Part shown: one piece after another, positions 5,930-10,490 of the stretch | Numbering within the stretch: position 1 is the stretch's first letter | Layout of the letters: each line of letters opens with the position of its first letter | NCBI GenBank assembly: GCA_938049325.1 | Contig: CALICC010000077.1 | Span: forward strand, 1-10,490 | Length of the DNA: 10,490 bases | Origin: an uncultured Ilumatobacter sp. | GTDB lineage: Bacteria; Actinomycetota; Acidimicrobiia; Acidimicrobiales; Ilumatobacteraceae | Direction: 5' to 3' | Notes under the pieces: model-generated | What the model saw: the letters and a program-made list of their open reading frames with translations, nothing else | Database searches by the model: none | Told to the model about the DNA's origin: nothing | Program-made: the position numbers and the translations under genes

Positions 5930-7122
5930 CGAGCTGCTCCGTTTGCGTAGGTCCCACGGGCCACACGGTAGGCCGTGCGGACCGCAAGAGCCTCGCGAAT
6001 CTCGGGCGCGACTTCGTCGCTGAATTCTGAGCGGTAGGTGTCGTCGGTGGTGAGCACGACGGTGAAGTACATCCCGCTGAACGCGCCGAGGAAGCACGAC
6101 ACGCGGATCAGGGGCTCGGTGAGCACGAGTTGTCGCCCACCAAAGCTCGCTTCGACGAGGACGTGGACATCGTCGAGTCGGGTCCAGTTGAGTGCGGTTG
6201 CTTCGGTGACGCCGAAGAAGCCGAAGCCGACGAAGAAGATGGTGAGGGCCGCGGTGACGAGTGTGACCTGGAGCGCCTGGCCGAAGAGCACGACGAGCCC
6301 GATGTTGAGCCGTTGCCGCAACCGCAACGAGTCGGAGTGATACGTGGGCGCCGTTTTCGACGTGTCGAGCTCGAGTCGAGCGGCCGGCGTGCCGTCGAGG
6401 TAACCGGCGACGTCGGTCCATCCGTCGAACGTATTCATGGTCCGGATCGTCCCCGGTATTCGGCTCAGTGCGAACGTTGCTCCGAGGAGGAAGAACGTGA
6501 CGAGGACGATCGCGTAGGGAACGCCGTACAGGGTTCCCGCGACTTCCCACACCTCGGCGTTGATGAACAAGAAGGTGTTGAAGAGCAGCAGGAGAGGCAG
6601 TGCTCGAGCGACGAGCGAACCAAGGCTTGCGATCTGCTGGCTGCCGCGGCGGCTGGCCCACCGAAGCAGCGGACCGATGCCGTATGCGGACCACACGTAG
6701 ATGAGGACGAGGATGACGGCGCCAGTGATGAAGGTCTCGATCGCGTCGCCCACTTGACCGAAGGCCAAGACCGGGAGCGCTGGGCCGATGAGGAACAGGG
6801 CCAATTCGGGTGCGTCGATGTCGACCGGCCGGGCGAACGGCGCCACGCCGCGCAAACGATTGCTGATCGTCCACACCGCGATGAGGATCGCCACGACGCC
6901 AGCCGCGGCGAGCAGGTTCTGCCCGAGTGACCAGTTCTTGAGGTCGAGCGCGTTGAAGCCGAGCAGCAAGTACGCGATCACGAGGAGCGGGAGTGCCCGT
7001 GTCCAGGCGTCGAGCACGGAGCCGTCGGTCGAGCCTTCGACGAAATGAGGAACCCCGCGTCCGACGAACCAGAGTTCGACGTCGCGCAGGACGTCCTCGT
7101 CGGGCTCGTCGATGCTCGGCAC
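5926..7122 (-). CDS. Multipass integral membrane protein of unknown function
   Basis: This is the first gene of a three-gene operon and encodes 398 residues. A soluble N-terminus with WFVGRGVPHFVEG at 18-30 precedes about nine predicted hydrophobic spans: roughly 43-58, 69-87, 107-123, 128-150, 170-188, 203-220, 272-290, 291-305 and 338-358. A polar segment of about 50 residues (221-271) and a charged C-terminal tail from about 360 should be soluble. I see no transporter signature, ATP-binding motif or catalytic motif. Similar 'integral membrane proteins' occur in other actinobacteria, as far as I recall, without an assigned function. The GTG at 7122 is supported by a TAGATT -10 element 6 bases upstream. 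The stop overlaps the GNAT start by 4 bases, so the protein is co-expressed with the acyltransferase and racemase. It might move their substrate or product, which is speculation from context. Confidence 0.85.
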   Translation of the reverse strand: MPSIDEPDEDVLRDVELWFVGRGVPHFVEGSTDGSVLDAWTRALPLLVIAYLLLGFNALDLKNWSLGQNLLAAAGVVAILIAVWTISNRLRGVAPFARPVDIDAPELALFLIGPALPVLAFGQVGDAIETFITGAVILVLIYVWSAYGIGPLLRWASRRGSQQIASLGSLVARALPLLLLFNTFLFINAEVWEVAGTLYGVPYAIVLVTFFLLGATFALSRIPGTIRTMNTFDGWTDVAGYLDGTPAARLELDTSKTAPTYHSDSLRLRQRLNIGLVVLFGQALQVTLVTAALTIFFVGFGFFGVTEATALNWTRLDDVHVLVEASFGGRQLVLTEPLIRVSCFLGAFSGMYFTVVLTTDDTYRSEFSDEVAPEIREALAVRTAYRVARGTYANGAAR

Positions 7123-7305
7123 GTCACGAATCTACGCCTCCCGCGGTGTGGTCAGAGGGAGCGTGGTCCGTGTCTGTCGGGGCGGGAGCGTCGGGGAGTC
7201 GACAGCGTGAGATTCGTGCACCTCCCGCGACCGTGTCGGATTTCTGTCTGAACGGTTCGTTCAACTTGTGGGAGACGCCAGATCGGGCCGATAGGCATGA
7301 CGGTC
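7123..7305. other. Divergent intergenic region upstream of serA and the racemase operon
   Basis: Apart from the minus-strand promoter, this gap holds a perfect 9-base inverted repeat, CACGAATCT at 7125-7133 and AGATTCGTG at 7210-7218. It also holds a 9-base direct repeat, CCTCCCGCG, at 7137-7145 and 7221-7229, and a small TGAAC-N5-GTTCA dyad at 7249-7263. These may be regulator sites, but no known operator is recognised. For serA I see no good TAnnnT element; TTGTGG at 7266-7271 with GATAGG at 7290-7295 (18-base spacer) is only a weak candidate. Confidence 0.35.
7129..7155 (-). promoter_or_regulatory. Predicted leaderless promoter of the membrane protein-GNAT-racemase operon
   Basis: On the minus strand TAGATT (7134-7129) lies 6 bases before the GTG start at 7122. 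A weak -35-like CTGACC lies at 7155-7150 with a short 15-base spacer. A GGGAGG lies further upstream, but 14 bases from the GTG, which is too far for a good ribosome binding site. Transcription starting on the GTG is the simplest reading. Confidence 0.5.
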
Positions 7306-8868
7306 ATGGCACGAATCCTGGTCTCTGAAACGATTGCCGACGGAGGCCTTGACCGGCTCCGCGCGGCTGGGCATGACGTCGACGTGCAAACCGGCCTGTC
7401 CGCCGACGAGCTCGTTGCGACGATTCCGGGAGCGGCAGCGCTGATCATCCGCTCAGCAACCCAGGTCACCGACGAGGTGCTCGCCGCTGCCGACGAGCTG
7501 ATGGTCGTCGGCCGAGCAGGAATCGGACTCGACAACGTCGATGTCGCCGCCGCCACGGCCGCTGGCGTCATGGTGGTGAATGCGCCGCAATCGAACATCG
7601 TGTCCGCTGCCGAACACACCATGGCGTTGTTGCTTGCGTCGGCGCGCAATGTCGCGCAGGCGCATGCCGCGCTCGTCGATGGCCGATGGGAGCGTAGCAA
7701 GTGGGAAGGCGTCGAACTCGTCGACAAGACGCTCGGCGTCGTCGGTCTCGGCCGCATCGGCAAACTCGTTGCCGACCGGGCTAAGGGATTTGGCATGCGG
7801 CTCGTCGCCTACGACCCGTTCGTCTCCGACGACAAGGCCCGCCAGATGGGCGTCGAACTCCTCGACCTCGACCAGGTGGTTGCGGAGTCGGACTTCTTGA
7901 CCGTGCACCTGCCGAAGACCCCTGAGACGCTCGGGTTGATCAACCGCGACCTTCTGCTCAAGGCCAAGCCGTCGTTGCGGATCATCAACGTGGCGCGTGG
8001 CGGCATCGTTCACGAGGCCGACTTGGCCGAGTGCTTGAACGACGGTGTCATCGCCGGAGCAGCGCTCGACGTGTTCTCGACGGAGCCGATGACGGAGTCG
8101 CCGTTGTTCTCGATCCCGTCCGTGGTCGTCACGCCGCATCTCGGAGCGAGCACGCGCGAAGCGCAAGACAAAGCGGGTGACACGATCGCGTCGATGGTCG
8201 AACTGGCGCTTGCCGGTGACTTCGTTCCGTTCGCGGTGAATGTCAATGCCGCCGAGGCGAACGAAACGATCCGACCCTTCCTTCCGCTGGCCGAGCGCCT
8301 CGGCAGCCTGTTCGAGTCGTTGGTGGGCGCCTCGCCCGACGTGCTCGAAGTGTGCGTCGAAGGTGACATCGCCGGCTACGACACGCGCATCATCGAGCTG
8401 GCAGTGCTGAAGGGCTTCTTCGGGTCGATTTCGAGTGACCCGGTCACCTACGTCAACGCGCCGCAACTCGCGAAGGACCACGGCCTCGAAGTGCGCGACG
8501 TCAACTGCGCAACCGCGGCCGACTACGTCAACTTGCTCACGATTCGTGGTGGTGGTCACTCGATCAGCGGCACGCTGTCAGGACCACGCGCGGAGCAACG
8601 CGTCGTCAACATCAATGGCGTGCCGTTCGACGTTCCACCGGTCGACAACATGGTCGTCATCACCAACGACGACCGCCCTGGCGTGATCGGAACGGTCGGC
8701 ACCCTGCTCGGCGGCGCTCAGGTCAACATTGCCGACATGGACGTGAGCCGCACCACCGACGACAAAGCGGTGATGCTGATCGCTCCGACGAAACCCGTGC
8801 CCGCCGACGTGCTCGACGAGCTGCGTCGCGCGCCAGGCATCCTTTCCGTCGACACGCTTTCCGCCTGA
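7306..8868 (+). CDS. serA: D-3-phosphoglycerate dehydrogenase, long form with C-terminal ACT domain
   Basis: This enzyme oxidises 3-phosphoglycerate to 3-phosphohydroxypyruvate with NAD, the first committed step of L-serine synthesis. In the 520-residue form starting at 7306, the NAD-binding GLGRIG lies at 147-152. The catalytic residues are Arg231 (NVARGG), Glu260 (STEP) and His278 (TPHLGAST). Residues from about 310 to 445 form the intervening ASB-type domain of the long actinobacterial enzymes. The ACT domain runs from about 448 to the end (MVVITNDDRPGVIG) and usually binds L-serine for feedback inhibition. I prefer ATG 7306 because MARILVSE is the typical family N-terminus and an AGG lies 10 bases upstream. 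ATG 7297 in the same frame would add three residues (MTV). Unlike most lead genes here it lacks a clear TAnnnT element. It converges with pyrF. Confidence 0.97.
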   Translation: MARILVSETIADGGLDRLRAAGHDVDVQTGLSADELVATIPGAAALIIRSATQVTDEVLAAADELMVVGRAGIGLDNVDVAAATAAGVMVVNAPQSNIVSAAEHTMALLLASARNVAQAHAALVDGRWERSKWEGVELVDKTLGVVGLGRIGKLVADRAKGFGMRLVAYDPFVSDDKARQMGVELLDLDQVVAESDFLTVHLPKTPETLGLINRDLLLKAKPSLRIINVARGGIVHEADLAECLNDGVIAGAALDVFSTEPMTESPLFSIPSVVVTPHLGASTREAQDKAGDTIASMVELALAGDFVPFAVNVNAAEANETIRPFLPLAERLGSLFESLVGASPDVLEVCVEGDIAGYDTRIIELAVLKGFFGSISSDPVTYVNAPQLAKDHGLEVRDVNCATAADYVNLLTIRGGGHSISGTLSGPRAEQRVVNINGVPFDVPPVDNMVVITNDDRPGVIGTVGTLLGGAQVNIADMDVSRTTDDKAVMLIAPTKPVPADVLDELRRAPGILSVDTLSA

Positions 8869-8873
8869 ACGTC

Positions 8874-8898
8874 ACGACTGGGGCCTGGCCCCGTTCGT
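8874..8898. terminator. Bidirectional terminator-like hairpin between serA and pyrF
   Basis: GGGGC at 8880-8884 pairs with GCCCC at 8888-8892 around CTG. An outer ACGA (8874-8877) pairs with TCGT (8895-8898), with a wobble pair and one mismatch between the two stems. It fills the 34-base gap between the two converging stop codons. It lacks a run of T on either strand, so the termination mechanism is uncertain, but stem strength and location suit both genes. Confidence 0.55.
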
Positions 8899-8902
8899 CG
8901 CG

Positions 8903-9712
8903 TCAGCAGGTGAGGTCGGCAGCGGTGCGAAGCGCTTCGGCGCGGGCAGCTTCGGCGAAGTCGTCACCATTGCTTGCATAGAGCACCGCACGTGACGAGT
9001 TGACGATCAAGCCGCGACCTTCGTGGCTGGCACCATGTTCGGCCACCGTGACGGCACTGCCCCCTTGTGCGCCGACACCGGGAACGAGGATCGGCAGGTC
9101 GCCGACGATCTTGCGGACGTCGGCGAGTTCGGTCGGGTACGTCGCTCCGACCACGAGGCCGCAGTCGCCGAGTTGTGACCAGTGCTCGGCAACGCGCCGG
9201 GCGACGTGGGTGTACACCGGCGTGCCGTCGGCGACGAGTGACTGGAAGTCGTCGCCGCCCGGGTTGCTCGTACGGCACAGCAGGATCACGCCGCCGTCGC
9301 CAGGGTGGTCGAAGAACGGTTCGATCGAGTCGGTACCCATGTACGGGTTGACGGTGACGGCGTGCGCGGCGTAGCGATCGAACGCTTCTCGTGCGTAGTG
9401 GCTGGCCGTTGATCCGATGTCGCCGCGTTTCGCATCGAGGATCAGCGTGGTGTTCGGATACTGCTCGCGGATGTACGTGCAGATGTTCTCGAGGGCGTCT
9501 TCGTCGCCCTGGCTTGCGAAGTAGGCGATCTGCGGCTTGAACGCGCATGCGATGTCGGCGGTTGCGTCGATGATCGCCCGGCAGAATCGCTCGGTTGCAT
9601 CGGGTGCGCCAGCGACCGCGTCGGGGTACCTCGATGGGTCGGGGTCGAGCCCGACGCAGAGCATGGAGCCCGCGGCATCCCATGACGTTTTCAGCTGCTC
9701 ATGAAATCCCAC
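8903..9712 (-). CDS. pyrF: Orotidine 5'-phosphate decarboxylase, type 2
   Basis: This enzyme decarboxylates OMP to UMP, the last step of de novo pyrimidine nucleotide synthesis. The 269-residue length suits the type-2 family. LDAKRGDIGSTASHYA at 92-107 holds the catalytic Lys95 flanked by Asp93 and Asp98. CVGLDPDP at 19-26, NPYMGTDS at 122-129 and PGVGAQGG at 211-218 are conserved substrate-binding segments, and Arg241 (NSSRAVLY) is the likely phosphate-binding Arg. The GTG at 9712 is chosen because a TATCTT -10 element lies 8 bases upstream and VGFHEQL is a plausible N-terminus. The frame stays open to 9916, but that part overlaps the ferredoxin gene and looks non-coding. The gene sits apart from any other pyr gene in the window. 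Confidence 0.95.
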   Translation of the reverse strand: MGFHEQLKTSWDAAGSMLCVGLDPDPSRYPDAVAGAPDATERFCRAIIDATADIACAFKPQIAYFASQGDEDALENICTYIREQYPNTTLILDAKRGDIGSTASHYAREAFDRYAAHAVTVNPYMGTDSIEPFFDHPGDGGVILLCRTSNPGGDDFQSLVADGTPVYTHVARRVAEHWSQLGDCGLVVGATYPTELADVRKIVGDLPILVPGVGAQGGSAVTVAEHGASHEGRGLIVNSSRAVLYASNGDDFAEAARAEALRTAADLTC

Positions 9713-9720
9713 GAGGCGAC

Positions 9721-9726
9721 AAGATA
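9721..9726 (-). promoter_or_regulatory. Predicted -10 element (TATCTT) of pyrF
   Basis: On the minus strand TATCTT ends 8 bases before the pyrF GTG at 9712, with no Shine-Dalgarno sequence between them. The transcript would have a leader of at most one or two bases. No clear -35 is seen. The element directly follows a GC hairpin (9727-9741). Confidence 0.45.
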
Positions 9727-9741
9727 GCCCGCTCCGCGGGC
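9727..9741 (-). terminator. GC hairpin between ferredoxin gene and pyrF
   Basis: GCCCGC and GCGGGC form a perfect 6-base-pair stem with a 3-base loop. Read on the minus strand it is followed by TATCTTGT, moderately T-rich. It could partly terminate the ferredoxin transcript just before the pyrF promoter. The short loop and interrupted T-tract keep confidence low. Confidence 0.35.
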
Positions 9742-9771
9742 CACCGATTCCAGGGGGTTGCTGCGTCGTGG

Positions 9772-9960
9772 CTATTCGACGGTGATCGCAGCGGTCGGAC
9801 ACATGTCGGCCGCCTCGTTCACCTTCGTGGCGAGATCGTCGCCGGGTTCCTCTTGCAGGATGTAGAGGTAGCCGTCGCTGCGCACCTCGAACACCTCGGG
9901 GCACACTTGCATGCAAGCGCCGGTGGATGCGCAGAGATCGAAATCGACGGTGACCTTCAT
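9772..9960 (-). CDS. Small [3Fe-4S]-type ferredoxin
   Basis: This 62-residue acidic electron carrier starts MKVTVDFDLCASTGACMQVC. Cys10, Cys16 and Cys54 (MCPTAA) are the likely cluster ligands. The second position of the usual CxxCxxC motif is Thr13, which points to a [3Fe-4S] cluster like those of actinobacterial P450-partner ferredoxins. Cys20, in C-P after the motif, is an extra Cys where many of these proteins have Ala; it could be free, form a disulfide or affect cluster type. No P450, ferredoxin reductase or oxygenase lies in the window, so the partner is unknown. The ATG at 9960 follows the stop of the upstream membrane-anchored gene by 24 bases, so the two are probably co-transcribed. 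Only a weak ribosome binding site is visible. Confidence 0.92.
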   Translation of the reverse strand: MKVTVDFDLCASTGACMQVCPEVFEVRSDGYLYILQEEPGDDLATKVNEAADMCPTAAITVE

Positions 9961-9984
9961 GATGTGCTCGCTTTCAGAGGTGCT

Positions 9985-10422
9985 TCAGTTCTTGGACTGA
10001 CGGTAGCCGTCGGCGATGGCTGTGTCGGGAGTCGGGTAACAACGTTCGGCCTTCGTCCGGGTGTAGAAGCGTCCGTCCGGTACGTGGAAGATGCCGGACT
10101 TGTTGTTCGCCTTGATCGGATGACTCAACGGACATGACCCGTCGTCGGCTGGCTCGACCCAGTCGGCGTCGGCCATTGCGGATGCAGTGTGATCAGCAGC
10201 ATCGACGCCACTGTCGACATCAGCGACTCCGGCGGTTGCGTCCGCATTCGATGGTTGGGACGACGGCGTCGTGGCCTGGTCGGGCGTGAGGGGAGGCCAC
10301 TCAGCTGGCTTGGGCGACGCCGCAGCGTTGCGGTCTCGCCACCACGTGAAGGCCACGCCTGCCGCGGCGGCGAAGAGCCCGATCCAGATTGAGCGCCGAA
10401 CGAGGCCTACCACCGAGGTCAT
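9985..10422 (-). CDS. Membrane-anchored protein with small C-terminal Cys/His domain
   Basis: This 145-residue protein starts MTSVVGLVRRS and has one hydrophobic span at about 11-28 (SIWIGLFAAAAGVAFTWW). A low-complexity Pro/Thr/Ser/Ala/Asp linker runs to about residue 93. The compact C-terminal domain at 96-141 begins SCPLSHPIKANNKSGIFH and ends RCYPTPDTAIADGYRQ. Cys97, His101, His113 and Cys128 could bind metal, or the Cys pair could form a disulfide. The pattern C-P-x(3)-PIK-N-x-x-S-x-I-F-H ... Y-x-R-T-x-A-E-x-C ... GYR recurs at the C-terminus of varied bacterial proteins. From memory it is sometimes labelled 'sunset domain'; that name is uncertain and the function unknown. ATG 10422 is preferred over TTG 10425 because a TATTGT -10 lies exactly 6 bases upstream. 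It is probably co-transcribed with the ferredoxin gene. Confidence 0.8.
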   Translation of the reverse strand: MTSVVGLVRRSIWIGLFAAAAGVAFTWWRDRNAAASPKPAEWPPLTPDQATTPSSQPSNADATAGVADVDSGVDAADHTASAMADADWVEPADDGSCPLSHPIKANNKSGIFHVPDGRFYTRTKAERCYPTPDTAIADGYRQSKN

Positions 10423-10428
10423 CAACCA

Positions 10429-10434
10429 ACAATA
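10429..10434 (-). promoter_or_regulatory. Predicted -10 element (TATTGT) of the anchored protein-ferredoxin unit
   Basis: On the minus strand TATTGT lies 6 bases before the ATG at 10422, the spacing expected for a leaderless mRNA. No -35 hexamer is recognisable. A 12-base palindrome lies 3 bases upstream of the -10. Confidence 0.5.
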
Positions 10435-10437
10435 ACC

Positions 10438-10449
10438 CGTGGGCCCACG
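10438..10449. repeat. Perfect 12-bp palindrome CGTGGGCCCACG, possible operator
   Basis: The sequence equals its own reverse complement over 12 bases and falls in the -10/-35 spacer of the minus-strand promoter. A dimeric regulator bound there would block RNA polymerase. No known operator is recognised. Confidence 0.4.
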
Positions 10450-10490
10450 CTCGGCCGGTGAGGGTCGGCGTGTCTTCAGCCAAGGGCGTG

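Noticed and set aside
5930..6874. Long upstream extension of the GNAT reading frame
   Set aside because: It overlaps the membrane protein gene in another frame and reads as Arg/His-rich shadow. ATG 5929 has a GGAG and an ATGA overlap.
6130..6930. 266-codon plus-strand frame opposite the membrane protein gene
   Set aside because: It is Glu/Asp-rich low complexity with no motif, the expected antisense image of a GC-rich gene.
7453..8559. 368-codon minus-strand frame opposite serA
   Set aside because: serA is unambiguous over this stretch, and the antisense product shows no domain.
9713..9916. Upstream extension of the pyrF frame
   Set aside because: It overlaps the ferredoxin gene and shows no PyrF similarity. 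GTG 9712 has a close -10 element.

Overview
The window is a dense, GC-rich stretch of bacterial chromosome that looks actinobacterial. The gene content (long SerA with a C-terminal ACT domain, type-2 PyrF, a [3Fe-4S]-type ferredoxin, an SCP2 protein, PASTA repeats behind a membrane anchor) and leaderless TAnnnT promoters all fit. The class Acidimicrobiia (Ilumatobacter-like) is my guess; nothing here proves it. I saw no tRNA, rRNA, CRISPR array, insertion sequence or other mobile element. No gene-free stretch exceeds about 175 bases.

Left part (1-4010). The window opens inside a plus-strand gene encoding a long acidic linker with a 15-bp tandem repeat, one membrane segment and four PASTA modules, probably the C-terminal part of a PknB-like Ser/Thr kinase. 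Next is a short-chain dehydrogenase of the multifunctional-enzyme-2 type (plus), convergent with a small SCP2-fold lipid-binding protein (minus). The SCP2 gene shares a very compact divergent promoter region with a plus-strand putative lipoprotein that carries a HELTH zinc-metallopeptidase motif.

Middle (4011-7296). A minus-strand operon of three genes is stitched together by two 4-base start/stop overlaps: a multipass membrane protein of unknown function, a GNAT acyltransferase-like protein, and an enolase-superfamily protein of the MenC / N-succinylamino-acid racemase group. A GNAT gene beside such a racemase recalls the D-to-L amino-acid conversion pathway through N-succinyl intermediates. 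That makes this operon the most interesting unit in the window. A 174-base divergent intergenic region separates it from serA.

Right part (7297-10490). serA (plus, L-serine synthesis) converges with pyrF (minus, UMP synthesis) over a hairpin that probably terminates both. Upstream of pyrF on the minus strand are a 62-residue ferredoxin and a membrane-anchored protein with a small Cys/His C-terminal domain.

A theme crosses the window. Six of the seven genes that appear to begin a transcription unit have a TAnnnT -10 element 6-10 bases before the start codon and no convincing Shine-Dalgarno sequence. This implies leaderless or nearly leaderless mRNAs. The operon-internal GNAT gene has a well-placed GGAG instead.
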